DNA from: Acetofilamentum sp.
Lineage (GTDB): Bacteria; Bacteroidota; Bacteroidia; Bacteroidales; DYOH01
Direction of reading: 5' to 3'
Assembly (NCBI GenBank): GCA_020720625.1
Contig: DYOH01000038.1
Location: forward strand, 1 to 33,780
DNA: 33,780 nucleotides
Shown: in pieces, positions 17,623 through 27,102 of the stretch
Position numbering within the stretch: the first letter of the stretch is position 1
Layout: every line of letters starts with the position of its first letter
Notes under the pieces: model-generated
What the model saw: the letters and a program-made list of their open reading frames with translations, nothing else
Told to the model about the DNA's origin: nothing
The model's database searches: none
Translations under genes and position numbers: made by a program

Positions 17623-20600
17623 TTACTGTAGAACTATTTTGATTGTAGTAAACACATTTTCTTCAATCTCCACAAGTTCTGTTTTAGGTTCTTCCGATTC
17701 AATATAGTCTGATAATTCAATTGCATAAGCGAGTGTTTGCGTGGCAATATAAATCTTAAAGTTTTCCACGGCCTCAGCAATTCTGCTGTGTTGTTGAATT
17801 TGAAGCTTAATTTTATCGGTTACGTTTAACCCGAGCTTTTTACGCAAATTCTGAATTTTATTTACAAATTCGCGGGCGATTCCCTCCTGCCGCAAATCTT
17901 CGCTAATGTTTACATCCAATGCCACAGTAAGAGGCCCATCGTTGGCCGCTAACCATCCCGGAATATCTTCTGAAGTTATTTCAGCTTCTTCGAGCTGAAT
18001 TTCAACCATCTCCCCTCTTACATCAAATCGATAGATTCCACTTTTTTCGAATTGAGCAATCTCTTTCTGTCCAAAAGATGCAAACTCCTGCGTGATATCT
18101 TTCATAAATTTACCAAATTTTTTTCCTAAAAGCTTAAAATTTGGCTTAATTTTTTTTACTAAAACTCCGGATGCATCATCTATAAAATCTATTTCTTTGA
18201 TATTTACCTCAGTAAGTATAATATCTTTTACTGATGCAATTTGTTCGCGAAGCTTATGGTCGAGCGCCGGAATTAAAATTTTGCTTAATGGCTGACGAAC
18301 TTTTATATTAACCTTGCGTCGCAACCCAAGTATCATGGACGAAATACGCTGAGCCAAGTCCATTCTCTCTTCCAATTCTTTATTTACCATGAGCAAATTT
18401 GCTTTCGGAAAATCGGCCAAATGCACCGATTCGGCATTTTCTTTACCGCTTGCATTATTCAAATCCAGATAAAGCCTGTCCATGTAAAAAGGCGCAATAG
18501 GGGCTGCAAGTTTTGCCACTGTGTGCAAACATGTATATAATGTTTGATATGCTGCAATTTTATTCTCGTTGTACTCTTCGCCCCAGAAGCGTTTTCTATT
18601 TAGTCGAACATACCAGTTGCTTAAATTATCTGTAACAAAAGTTTGAATTGCCCGTCCGACCTTCGTTGGTTCATAATCTTCGTAATGTTGTGTAACCTCA
18701 TCAATCAATGTATTTAGCAAGCTTATAATCCAACGATCAATTTCAGGACGTTTTTCAACTGGAATTTCATTCTCGGCAAATGCAAAATTATCGATATTGG
18801 CATAAAGGGAGAAAAACGAATAGGTGTTATACAAAGTTCCAAAAAATTTACGGCTTACTTCTTCCACTCCGGCCATATCAAATTTGAGGTTTTCCCAAGG
18901 AGATGCATTTGTAACCATATACCATCGCAATGGATCAGCACCATATTTTTCAATGGTTTGAAATGGATCAACGGCATTATTCAAACGTTTCGACATTTTA
19001 GCACCGTTTTTGTCGAGAACCAAACCGTTGGAAACAATATTTTTAAAAGCTACGGAATCAAAAAGCATGGTAGAAATGGCATGCAAGGTATAAAACCAAC
19101 CTCGTGTTTGATCAACACCTTCGGCAATAAAATCGGCGGGGAAATGTTCACCGAATTTCTCCTTATTTTCGAAAGGATAGTGTAACTGCGCGTAAGGCAT
19201 TGCCCCGGAATCGAACCATACATCAATCAAATCGTGCTCCCTATACATGGGATTACCAGATGCAGAAACCAATACAATGGCATCAACAAAAGGTTTATGT
19301 AAATCAAAACTTTCGTAGTTTTCTTTAGAAAAATCGCCCGGAATAAAATTTTTGAGTGGATTTTCGCTCATAAAACCGGCTTCAACCGCTTTTTGCACCT
19401 CATTTTTGAGTTGTTCTGCAGAGCCAATACAAATCTCTTCGCTACTATCTTCGGTTCGCCATATAGGAAGCGGAGTTCCCCAATAGCGAGAGCGCGACAA
19501 GTTCCAGTCTACCAGATTTTCGAGCCACATACCAAAACGTCCTGTACCTGTAGATGCAGGTTTCCAGTTAATGGTGCTGTTTAATTCTACCATTCGTTCC
19601 TTAAATGCTGTAGTTTTTATAAACCAGGAATCCAATGGATAATATAGCACCGGTTTATCGGTTCTCCAGCAATGAGGGTAACTGTGTTCGTATTTTTCTA
19701 CCCTAATGGCACGTCCTTCTTTTTTTAATTTTAGGGCAATAAGCAAATCAGTGGTTTCTGCATCTTCCGACAAAGAAACATCGTATGCATTTTTTACGTA
19801 TTTACCACTAAATTCGCCCACTTCATCAATAAATTTACCGGTTTTATCCACCAAGGTTAATGAACCAACACCATTGGCCTTGCATACCCTAAAGTCGTCG
19901 GCACCAAAACTGGGCGCAGTGTGCACAATTCCGGTACCATCTTCGGTGGTAACAAAATCTCCGGGAATGAGTACAAATGCATCGCCATCAGTTGGCTGCT
20001 GATAGGGGAATAATTGTTCGTATCGGGCACCTAAAACGTCTTCGCCTTTAAACTCGGCGAGTACTTTATATGGTATTCTCTTATCACCTTCCTTATAATC
20101 AAGCAGATTAAGCTCGGCGTTTTTTGCAGGATAGTATTCTTCCATGCGAGCCTTCGCCAAAATAACCGCTATAGGTTGATAAGTATATGGATTAAAGCTC
20201 CTTATCAGCACATAATCTATTCTCGGGTTCACGGTAAGTGCCGTGTTGGAGAGCAAAGTCCAGGGAGTTGTAGTCCAAGCCAGGAAAAAAATTTCGGCAT
20301 CAGAATTTTGAAAAAAAGCTTCCGTTTTTTCGTTTCTGATTGCTTTAAACATAGCTACTGCCGTGGTATCCTTTACATCGCGGTAACATCCCGGAAGGTT
20401 AAGTTCGTGAGAACTTAGTCCTGTTCCGGCTGCCGGCGAATATGGCTGTATGGTATAACCCTTATACAACAATTTTTTATCGTACATCTCTTTTAGTAAA
20501 TACCAAAGAGACTCAATATATTTGTTCTCGTAGGTAATATATGGGTCGTTCATATCAACCCAGTACCCCATTTTATTTGTAATATCTTCCCAAATATCAG

Positions 20601-20982
20601 TATATTGCATTACTTCGGTACGGCAGGTATTATTATACTCTTCAACAGTAATTGATTTGCCAATATCTTCTTTGGTAATATTTAATTTTTTCTCCACACC
20701 AAGCTCCACCGGTAAACCATGTGTATCCCATCCAGCCTTACGCTCAACATAAAAACCCTGCTGAGTTTTGTATCTGCAGAACAAGTCTTTTATTGTGCGA
20801 GCCATTACATGGTGTATTCCTGGTAAGCCATTTGCCGATGGAGGCCCTTCATAAAACACATAGGATGTTTTGCCTTTTCGGGTTTCTAAACTTTTTTCAA
20901 ACGCTTCCTTTTCCTGCCATTCTTTCAATACTGTTTTACTTACAGCCGACAGGTCTAAACTCTTGTATTCGGGAAATTTCAT
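17623..20982 (-). CDS. ileS: Isoleucyl-tRNA synthetase
   Basis: This 1119-aa class I aminoacyl-tRNA synthetase charges tRNA-Ile. The first signature is GLPGIHHVMART (the HIGH-motif region near residue 55) and the second is KMSKR in NGAKMSKRLNNAVDP. The editing domain (WTTTPWTLLSNTAL, then GTGIVHTAPSFGADDF) and the C-terminal anticodon-binding domain are present. The length and the HHVMAR form point to the longer, eukaryote-like type of IleRS, which in other bacteria is associated with mupirocin tolerance (inference). It is first in the ileS-dksA-lspA unit and has a promoter match and an AAAGGAG sequence upstream of the ATG. Confidence 0.97.
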   Translation of the reverse strand: MKFPEYKSLDLSAVSKTVLKEWQEKEAFEKSLETRKGKTSYVFYEGPPSANGLPGIHHVMARTIKDLFCRYKTQQGFYVERKAGWDTHGLPVELGVEKKLNITKEDIGKSITVEEYNNTCRTEVMQYTDIWEDITNKMGYWVDMNDPYITYENKYIESLWYLLKEMYDKKLLYKGYTIQPYSPAAGTGLSSHELNLPGCYRDVKDTTAVAMFKAIRNEKTEAFFQNSDAEIFFLAWTTTPWTLLSNTALTVNPRIDYVLIRSFNPYTYQPIAVILAKARMEEYYPAKNAELNLLDYKEGDKRIPYKVLAEFKGEDVLGARYEQLFPYQQPTDGDAFVLIPGDFVTTEDGTGIVHTAPSFGADDFRVCKANGVGSLTLVDKTGKFIDEVGEFSGKYVKNAYDVSLSEDAETTDLLIALKLKKEGRAIRVEKYEHSYPHCWRTDKPVLYYPLDSWFIKTTAFKERMVELNSTINWKPASTGTGRFGMWLENLVDWNLSRSRYWGTPLPIWRTEDSSEEICIGSAEQLKNEVQKAVEAGFMSENPLKNFIPGDFSKENYESFDLHKPFVDAIVLVSASGNPMYREHDLIDVWFDSGAMPYAQLHYPFENKEKFGEHFPADFIAEGVDQTRGWFYTLHAISTMLFDSVAFKNIVSNGLVLDKNGAKMSKRLNNAVDPFQTIEKYGADPLRWYMVTNASPWENLKFDMAGVEEVSRKFFGTLYNTYSFFSLYANIDNFAFAENEIPVEKRPEIDRWIISLLNTLIDEVTQHYEDYEPTKVGRAIQTFVTDNLSNWYVRLNRKRFWGEEYNENKIAAYQTLYTCLHTVAKLAAPIAPFYMDRLYLDLNNASGKENAESVHLADFPKANLLMVNKELEERMDLAQRISSMILGLRRKVNIKVRQPLSKILIPALDHKLREQIASVKDIILTEVNIKEIDFIDDASGVLVKKIKPNFKLLGKKFGKFMKDITQEFASFGQKEIAQFEKSGIYRFDVRGEMVEIQLEEAEITSEDIPGWLAANDGPLTVALDVNISEDLRQEGIAREFVNKIQNLRKKLGLNVTDKIKLQIQQHSRIAEAVENFKIYIATQTLAYAIELSDYIESEEPKTELVEIEENVFTTIKIVLQ

Positions 20983-21013
20983 ACCTTAAGATACTCCTTT
21001 TTTTAAAATGCAG

Positions 21014-21044
21014 CAAAGATAGTCTTTGGTATATTAATAGCAAA
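21014..21044 (-). promoter_or_regulatory. Promoter of ileS
   Basis: On the minus strand TTTG (21041-21044), a 19-bp spacer and TATCTTTG (21014-21021) fit the Bacteroidota -33/-7 consensus well. The -7 box lies 31 bp upstream of the ileS start. No T-box-like leader is visible in this short untranslated region. Confidence 0.6.
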
Positions 21045-21337
21045 TTAATTTCTGAAATAAATGTATAGTATTTGCCCCATATCATTTTATTTTTAGCGGT
21101 GAAAAGTAAACAATTTGGATATTTCGATGGCATAAAAATAAAAGTCTGAAAACTACTATAACTGCAATTTTAAGTTTTGTGCTAAAGAGATTCGCGCAAA
21201 GGCATGTAAAAAAAAAACTGTGAAACTCTGTGAGAAATCTCTCTTGGAACAACAATCCATATAAATAGACTAAAATTCATGGTAAAGCTTTTCATTTGAA
21301 GCATATCTTGAAAACATCAAACAAATAAACACATTAT

Positions 21338-21384
21338 ATTTTTTGAGAATATTTTTTGAGAATATTTTTTGAGAATATTTTTTT
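21338..21384. repeat. 13-bp tandem repeat, 3.6 copies, upstream of the chemoreceptor gene
   Basis: ATTTTTTGAGAAT is repeated exactly at 21338-21350, 21351-21363 and 21364-21376, then ATTTTTTT (21377-21384). The array ends 58 bp before the chemoreceptor ATG, in the promoter zone. Identical copies show recent slippage-type expansion; a change in copy number would alter promoter spacing. Confidence 0.85.
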
Positions 21385-21442
21385 AAAATAAAAAATAATA
21401 CTATTTTAGGTTCTAATTTTCTAATACTTAAGAAATTTTCTT

Positions 21443-23359
21443 ATGATGCAAAATATACAATCCAAGCTAAGCATATCGCTGTTAATAGGAATAAGCACTT
21501 TCCACATTAGTTGGATTCTAAAAGTGACTCTAACTTATATGAATACGGCCGAACAAAGTAACCAAATAATTGTATATGATTTGATTACATGGCTAATCAC
21601 CATTTTGCTTTTGTTGGCAGCCGTAAATTATATCTACAAACCAGTAAACGAAAAGCTGAAAGAAGAACAAGCTTTGAGCAACCACGAACTGCAAGCACTA
21701 TCCAGGCAACTCTTAAACGCCCCATTTACCAATACCCTGTTTTTTATTGCGGGTTTTTTGTTTTACAGTACGATTACCATTTACACATCTTATTTAGTGG
21801 GTGTAAGTTTATTCTTCAATATTTCTCAAATACTTGTAACAATTGCCGGATTATTTACAACGCCCCCAATTGTGTTTTATGCGTCAGGGTATTTTCTGGG
21901 CAAAGAAAATAAAGAAGTATCCTCGGCATTATTTCGAAGAAATATTGAGCTTAAGGCCATATTTTTGAGCTCAGCACATAAAAACAATATTGCTTTTATT
22001 GGCAGCATTATGGGCATGAGTATTTTTATCGTTGGAGTGCTTTACTACTATGCAATTAACAAAAATATTGAACAAAAAAGAGATTTTAACCAGAATTATA
22101 TCTCCCAAATGGTTAAATTTACCGAATCGCTCCAGCAAATCTCTGCCGACAGCAGTTTTTTGGAAGAAGAAATACGCCTTCGTTTGCCCGATGGGAATAA
22201 AAATTTTTGTATAATCAATCATTTATCTCAATTAAGCAAATTGGATGTTGGATTTATTGGATTGCCCCAATTGCAATCCATACTTGAGCGCAACATTTCG
22301 GGGAGTTTCTTTGATAATCAAACAAATACGATTTGGACAGTTCAACCCCTTGCCTCGGGTTATTGGCTAATCTATCAAGATAGTATTTCTCAGATAAAAT
22401 CATATTACAGTGATTATACACTTTGGGCTTCTATTCTAATACTTATGGGCTTTAGCGTAGTTTTTTCGATTCTGCTATTCTACAATATGTGGTTTAAGGA
22501 CTCCCTAAACTATATCAACCAATTGTTTACCCACATGAGTAAAGGCGATTTTAGTATTTCGGGCGGAAAATCGACGAATGATACCCTTGGATTGCTGATA
22601 GACCATTATAATCTTTTGCAGAAAAGTATCAATGGTATGCTGTCTAAAATGAAAAAAACATCCGAAAAAGCATTTTTTGCAGGCGGAGAATTAGACCAAG
22701 TAGCACATACCATTGCACAACAAGCCAACGAGCAAGCAGCAACTACTGAAGAAATATCAGCTTCGATGGAGGAAATGCTTTCTACAGTAAATTCTTCTAA
22801 TGAAAAAGCCACAGAAGCAGAAAAATTGTTTAAAATTACCGTAAGCGAACTAAACGAAAGCTATGAAGTGCTAAAAAAAACAATAGAAATGGTTCAGCAG
22901 ATTAGTCAAAAAATTGTGGTTATTAGCGAAATAGCCTCTAAAACAGACTTATTATCGATTAATGCTGCCATAGAGGCCTCACGTGCAGGAGAATCCGGAA
23001 AAGGCTTTTCGATCGTAGCAAGCGAAATTCGAAAACTCTCCGATAAAACCCGAATGGTATCTAACGACATTGAATCTCTCTCAAAATATGGCAACAATAT
23101 TTCTGAGGAAGCGGGAAGAAAACTTAAAATTCTGGTAGAAGAGATAAATCAAAGTTTGACAAATGTAGAATTTATTGTAGAAGCAAACAAAGAGCAAGAG
23201 AATGGCATTTACTTAGTAAACAATGCCGTTGCTCAATCTACCGGTTCGGCCAACCAATATTCACTATCGGCAGAAAAATTAACTATTTCGGCCAGCGAAC
23301 TTAAAGAACAAATGCAACAAATGATAGATTCAATCAAAGTTTTCAAAACAGAAGAATAA
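21443..23359 (+). CDS. Methyl-accepting chemotaxis-type receptor with multi-pass N-terminus
   Basis: This 638-aa protein ends in a chemoreceptor signalling domain: the hairpin tip with [20 protein letters not shown], then [19 protein letters not shown], flanked by long heptad-rich helices. It should work with CheA/CheW. The N-terminal half is unusual: about four hydrophobic segments (residues ~10-35, 43-65, 95-125, 127-155) precede a fifth (near 190-210), a ~110-residue probably periplasmic part and a final helix (near 325-350), then a HAMP-like linker ([18 protein letters not shown]). Classical receptors have two helices. No NWETF-type CheR docking peptide is seen. No chemotaxis genes are adjacent. 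A tandem repeat lies just upstream. Confidence 0.88.
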   Translation: MMQNIQSKLSISLLIGISTFHISWILKVTLTYMNTAEQSNQIIVYDLITWLITILLLLAAVNYIYKPVNEKLKEEQALSNHELQALSRQLLNAPFTNTLFFIAGFLFYSTITIYTSYLVGVSLFFNISQILVTIAGLFTTPPIVFYASGYFLGKENKEVSSALFRRNIELKAIFLSSAHKNNIAFIGSIMGMSIFIVGVLYYYAINKNIEQKRDFNQNYISQMVKFTESLQQISADSSFLEEEIRLRLPDGNKNFCIINHLSQLSKLDVGFIGLPQLQSILERNISGSFFDNQTNTIWTVQPLASGYWLIYQDSISQIKSYYSDYTLWASILILMGFSVVFSILLFYNMWFKDSLNYINQLFTHMSKGDFSISGGKSTNDTLGLLIDHYNLLQKSINGMLSKMKKTSEKAFFAGGELDQVAHTIAQQANEQAATTEEISASMEEMLSTVNSSNEKATEAEKLFKITVSELNESYEVLKKTIEMVQQISQKIVVISEIASKTDLLSINAAIEASRAGESGKGFSIVASEIRKLSDKTRMVSNDIESLSKYGNNISEEAGRKLKILVEEINQSLTNVEFIVEANKEQENGIYLVNNAVAQSTGSANQYSLSAEKLTISASELKEQMQQMIDSIKVFKTEE

Positions 23360-23745
23360 ATAGTATCCTTAGTAGAGCAAATAGCATAAGAAAAAAAAGG
23401 CTTATAATGTATCTAAATACGAATTATTATGGCTTAAAACAAAAGATTTCGCATATCCATATCAGCTACATTTGCACATTAGTTCCAAAAGTCAGGAATT
23501 CTGACAAATTTTAGTAGCTGTAATATCCATTTTTACAAAATTAAACCAAAACTATTCTATAAAATTTACCCCAATAAAAAAATTGCAAGCAAATAAAGCG
23601 GAGCCAGATAATACATAAGAAAATTCCGAAACAGACTACTTTATTGTGTCCCGAAAATAAGAAAGACTCAAAAAAAAATAAAATCGAAAAAAATAATTCC
23701 TTTCACTAACGAATTATTTCTATTTTTGTAAGCTAGGGTACAATT
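23360..23745. other. 386-bp intergenic region before holB
   Basis: AT-rich, with no recognisable gene. It holds a small imperfect palindrome, GTCAGGAATTCTGAC (23491-23505), and near its end a TATTTTTG box (23721-23728) that fits the Bacteroidota -7 element, 18 bp before the holB start. A convincing -33 TTTG is not seen at the usual spacing. Confidence 0.5.
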
Positions 23746-24909
23746 ATGCAATTTAGAAATATTATAGGCCAGAAAGAAACCATAGAACGCCTGCTGAATA
23801 GTGTAAAAACAGGCAGGATAAGCCATGCGCAATTATTTGCCGGAAACGAAGGAGTTGGCAAACTAGCACTTGCTTTGGCTTATGGCCAGTATATTTCGTG
23901 TACCAACAAAACCGAAAACGATTCATGCGGCACCTGTGCATCGTGCCGAAAATTCGAAAAATTATCGCACCCCGATTTGCACTTTGTTTTCCCTGTAGTA
24001 AAAAGCACCAAACTAAGCAAACCTATCAGCGACGATTATCTGCCACAATGGAGAGAGATTGTATTAGAGCATTACTCCTTTTCGATGAACCAATGGCTCG
24101 ACAAAATGGGAAGCGAAAATGCCCAGGCAGCGATATTTGCCCACGAAAGTCAGGAAATAATACGTAAACTCAATTTTAAGGCCTTCGAAAGCGAATACAA
24201 AATAATGATTATTTGGTACCCGGAAAAACTCAATACCGTAACTGCCAACAAGCTATTGAAAATGATTGAAGAACCACCCGCTAAAACCTTATTCATACTG
24301 CTAACTGCATCGCCCGATCAGGTTTTAGGTACCATATTTTCGCGCACTCAGCTCATAAAAATACCGCAAATAGAAAGCCCTGCCTTAAAAGCACACTTAA
24401 GCATAAATCATGAGCTAAACGAAAAAAACGCCACTGCCCTAGCCCGTATTGCCAACGGAAGTTATATTACAGCAATGGAGCAGCTTAATGCATCGGAGCA
24501 AAATAAACTGAATTTTGCGCAATTTTCGAGCCTAATGAGATTGGTTTATGTGGCGCCAAAAGATAATTCGAAAATAGCCGAACTTGTGCGCTGGACAGAA
24601 GAAATTAGCCAATGGGGACGCGAAAAGCAAAAAGACTTTTTAAGCTACTGCCAAAGAATGTTTCGCGAAAACTTAGTGATGCACGTTTCTGCCGAAAATG
24701 CAGAACAACTGAACTACATCAGTGGAGAAGAATGGGAGTTCTCACAAAAATTTTCGCCATTTATACACTACGGAAATACAGAAAAAATATACAGCCAATT
24801 TAATAAAGCCTTTAGCGATATTGTTCGCAATGGAGCACCAAAACCGGTTTTTTTAGATTTGTCGCTGCAATTAGTTAAACTACTGCGGGTTGCTGATCCG
24901 CTTAAATAA
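23746..24909 (+). CDS. holB: DNA polymerase III delta-prime subunit
   Basis: This 387-aa clamp-loader ATPase-like subunit belongs to the replisome. It begins with the family's MQFRNIIGQKETIERLLNSV, has the P-loop GNEGVGK (33-39), a zinc module (Cys52, Cys61, Cys64, Cys67) and the MIEEPPAKTLFILLTASPDQ stretch of delta-prime proteins. It starts the unit holB-ricT-gldH-(108 aa)-trmB-methyltransferase; the next gene begins 9 bp downstream. Confidence 0.93.
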   Translation: MQFRNIIGQKETIERLLNSVKTGRISHAQLFAGNEGVGKLALALAYGQYISCTNKTENDSCGTCASCRKFEKLSHPDLHFVFPVVKSTKLSKPISDDYLPQWREIVLEHYSFSMNQWLDKMGSENAQAAIFAHESQEIIRKLNFKAFESEYKIMIIWYPEKLNTVTANKLLKMIEEPPAKTLFILLTASPDQVLGTIFSRTQLIKIPQIESPALKAHLSINHELNEKNATALARIANGSYITAMEQLNASEQNKLNFAQFSSLMRLVYVAPKDNSKIAELVRWTEEISQWGREKQKDFLSYCQRMFRENLVMHVSAENAEQLNYISGEEWEFSQKFSPFIHYGNTEKIYSQFNKAFSDIVRNGAPKPVFLDLSLQLVKLLRVADPLK

Positions 24910-24918
24910 ATTTGAAAT

Positions 24919-26154
24919 ATGAGTGATTTTGATAATACAACAATAAAATCTTTTGAAGACATTGGGCGTGGTTGCATAAAATTTAATGCCGACCCTAATT
25001 CACCTTCGTGTAAAAGTGCTAATTCCTATAAACTAGATGTTTACAATTGGCTCGAAGACTTACCCGAAACCCAAACAGCTACAGATATTGTAGAAATACG
25101 TTTTAAAAACACCCGCAAAGGCTTCTATAAAAATATTAATGGCCTTAAACTTAAAAAAGGCGATATCGTTGCTGTGGAAGCATCACCCGGCCATGATATA
25201 GGCATTGTGTCGCTTGTGGGAGAGTTGGTGCTGGAACAAATGCGAAAATACGGAGCCAACACAAATGAGGAGCTAAAAAAAATATACCGCAAAGCCAAAC
25301 CGGCCGATATTCAGAAATGGGAACAAGCCATTAGCCGCGAACACTTAGTAATGCTGGAAACCAGACAAGTAGCCAATAGATTAAGACTGGAAATGAAAAT
25401 TGGCGATATTGATTTTCAGGGAGATGGTACAAAAGCTATATTTTATTACATCAGCGATGAACGAGTAGACTTTAGAGAATTGATAAAAATATTGGCCGAT
25501 AAATTTAAAATACGCATCGAAATGCGTCAAATTGGTGCACGTCAGGAAGCCGGAAGAATTGGAGGAATAGGCTCTTGCGGCCGGGAACTATGTTGTAGTA
25601 CCTGGATGACTAATTTTGTATCGGTGTCAACAAGTGCTGCCCGTTTTCAGGAATTATCGCTTAATCCGCAAAAACTGGCCGGACAATGCGGAAAACTTAA
25701 ATGCTGTCTTAACTACGAACTCGAAGTTTATGTAGACGCTCAAAAAGATTTCCCATCCAAACAAGTTCCCCTGCAAATAAAAGATGGAACAGCATACTAT
25801 CAGAAAACAGATGTTTTTAAGCGTGTTATGTGGTATTCCTATTCCCCTGATTCGGCTGTAAATATTACTCCAGTGCCCATCGATAGGGTAAAAAATATTA
25901 TGATTATGAACAAAGAAGGCTTTAAGCCCGAAAGTTTGCTCGAAGAAGATAAAGAAGGAAAGAAAAAAGTTGCCGACCCCGACTACACCAATGTGGTTGG
26001 ACAGGATAGTATTTCGAGATTTGCCGATCAGAAAAAACCAAAGCTAAAAAAGAACAAAAAAAACCGCAAACCTATTCAGCTCAAGAAAAAAAGCGATGAT
26101 TCTGTTAATACAACAAACGATGATTCCGCAAACTCTGAGCAATTACCTGAATAA
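24919..26154 (+). CDS. PSP1-domain protein, RicT/YaaT-like
   Basis: This 411-aa protein has a PSP1 domain with the cysteine pairs found in RicT/YaaT: GSCGRELCC and QCGKLKCCL, which in Bacillus help form the iron-sulfur-bearing RicAFT complex affecting RNA processing. The C-terminus is a low-complexity basic tail (KKPKLKKNKKNRK) followed by an Asn/Asp/Ser-rich end, absent from Bacillus YaaT. It sits between holB and gldH, as in other Bacteroidota. Its function in this phylum is not established. Confidence 0.85.
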   Translation: MSDFDNTTIKSFEDIGRGCIKFNADPNSPSCKSANSYKLDVYNWLEDLPETQTATDIVEIRFKNTRKGFYKNINGLKLKKGDIVAVEASPGHDIGIVSLVGELVLEQMRKYGANTNEELKKIYRKAKPADIQKWEQAISREHLVMLETRQVANRLRLEMKIGDIDFQGDGTKAIFYYISDERVDFRELIKILADKFKIRIEMRQIGARQEAGRIGGIGSCGRELCCSTWMTNFVSVSTSAARFQELSLNPQKLAGQCGKLKCCLNYELEVYVDAQKDFPSKQVPLQIKDGTAYYQKTDVFKRVMWYSYSPDSAVNITPVPIDRVKNIMIMNKEGFKPESLLEEDKEGKKKVADPDYTNVVGQDSISRFADQKKPKLKKNKKNRKPIQLKKKSDDSVNTTNDDSANSEQLPE

Positions 26155-26165
26155 CAAGATATAAA

Positions 26166-26208
26166 GTCGTCGTATTATTAATAAATTTGTGCTTGGTGAT
26201 GCGACGAC
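26166..26208. promoter_or_regulatory. Inverted repeat enclosing a -7-like box upstream of gldH
   Basis: GTCGTCG (26166-26172) and CGACGAC (26202-26208) are perfect inverted repeats. TAAATTTG (26182-26189) between them fits the Bacteroidota -7 element. There is no T-tract after the right arm, so it does not look like a terminator. It could be a promoter for gldH with an operator, or a hairpin at the end of the ricT message. Confidence 0.35.
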
Positions 26209-26282
26209 ATCTTTAAATAATTAGATTTTACATTTATGAACTTTTGAGACTGATGAAACATTTTGAAATAAAAAATTACCTT

Positions 26283-26744
26283 ATGAAATCAGTTGCCTTT
26301 TATTTGCTTATCATGTTAGCAGCTTCCTGCAGCAATGATGATGTGCTATACGAAAAGCATCATCTGATAGCAAATGAAAATTGGAACGCTGATTCTTTGC
26401 AGCAATTCCATTTTACCGTGAGCGATACCGCATCGGAATACATCATTCTTATTCAAACAGCCAACATCAACGATTACCCATACAGCAATATTTGGTTTTT
26501 TACCCATCTGATTTCCGAACAAAAACATCAAATTACAGATACTTTGGAATTTGACTTAGCAAGCCCTACCGGAAAATGGCTAGGAACAAAAAAAAAGGAG
26601 CAGTATTTATTGCATCATGTATATAGACATGGCGTTAAATTTGCGCATACGGGTAATTATGCATTTAGCATTCAGCAAGGCATGCGCACCCAAGAGCTAA
26701 TAGGTATATCGGAAGTAGGATTGCTGATAAAAAAAATAAAATAA
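26283..26744 (+). CDS. gldH: Gliding-motility lipoprotein GldH
   Basis: This 153-aa lipoprotein has lipobox LAASC (Cys16) and the GldH features: YPYSNIWFFTHLIS, DTLEFDLASPTGKWLGTKKK and the C-terminal SIQQGMRTQELIGISEVGLL. GldH is needed for gliding and T9SS function in Flavobacterium johnsoniae. The start is placed at the ATG at 26283, directly before the lipoprotein signal; an in-frame ATG at 26244 would put 13 polar residues in front. It lies 128 bp after the ricT-like gene and 13 bp before a small membrane protein. Confidence 0.88.
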   Translation: MKSVAFYLLIMLAASCSNDDVLYEKHHLIANENWNADSLQQFHFTVSDTASEYIILIQTANINDYPYSNIWFFTHLISEQKHQITDTLEFDLASPTGKWLGTKKKEQYLLHHVYRHGVKFAHTGNYAFSIQQGMRTQELIGISEVGLLIKKIK

Positions 26745-26757
26745 ATATTTATTCAAA

Positions 26758-27084
26758 ATGGAGAGTTTTCACTTTAAAATAAGTAATAAAACCATTTGGG
26801 CTATAGTTGCAAGCATTTTTGTGCTTACAGGATTAGCAGCTATTGCCACACTTCAACATTGGGAGTTTGTACATATCTTGTTTACTGCTGCAATCATTAT
26901 TTTTTTCCTCACCTGGATAATTATTTTTGGCGATATGCTTACTCAAAAACCTTACAACCAAACATTTTGGATCATGTCGATGTTTATTTTAGCTCCTTTG
27001 ACCATGATTTTTTATTTGTTTCAAAGAAACAAATTGATAAGATTGGCACAAAAGCAGGCTAAAAGCAGAAGTAATTATAAATAA
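26758..27084 (+). CDS. Small three-helix membrane protein of unknown function
   Basis: This 108-aa protein is not recognised. Three hydrophobic helices are visible (IWAIVASIFVLTGLAAIATL, about 13-32; ILFTAAIIIFFLTWIIIFGD, about 40-59; the third, about 71-88, within TFWIMSMFILAPLTMIFYLF), followed by a basic tail rich in Lys, Arg and Gln. It has short gaps to gldH (13 bp) and trmB (18 bp), so it is very likely part of the same transcript. Confidence 0.75.
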   Translation: MESFHFKISNKTIWAIVASIFVLTGLAAIATLQHWEFVHILFTAAIIIFFLTWIIIFGDMLTQKPYNQTFWIMSMFILAPLTMIFYLFQRNKLIRLAQKQAKSRSNYK

Positions 27085-27102
27085 ACATTTTCTACAAAGT
27101 CA

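Larger units (their letters stand above)
20983..21442. other. 460-bp intergenic region between ileS and the chemoreceptor gene
   Basis: Besides the ileS promoter and the 13-bp tandem repeat at 21338-21384, this divergent region holds a short CTGTGAAACTCTGTGAGAAA sequence (21218-21237) with an internal CTGTGA-type duplication. No gene was recognised. Confidence 0.6.

Noticed and set aside
18092-20418. Several ORFs of 60-100 codons on the plus strand within ileS
   Set aside because: They lie entirely opposite a strongly conserved gene and show no family motifs; they are antisense shadows.
21218-21240. CTGTGAAACTCTGTGAGAAA motif as a dispersed repeat
   Set aside because: Only one degenerate occurrence was seen in the window, so repeat status cannot be shown from here.
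21338-21384. Possible CRISPR-type array
   Set aside because: The 13-bp units are directly adjacent, with no spacers; it is a simple tandem repeat.
26166-26208. Rho-independent terminator after the ricT-like gene
   Set aside because: The loop is 29 nt and no T-tract follows the right arm; a promoter-associated inverted repeat fits better.
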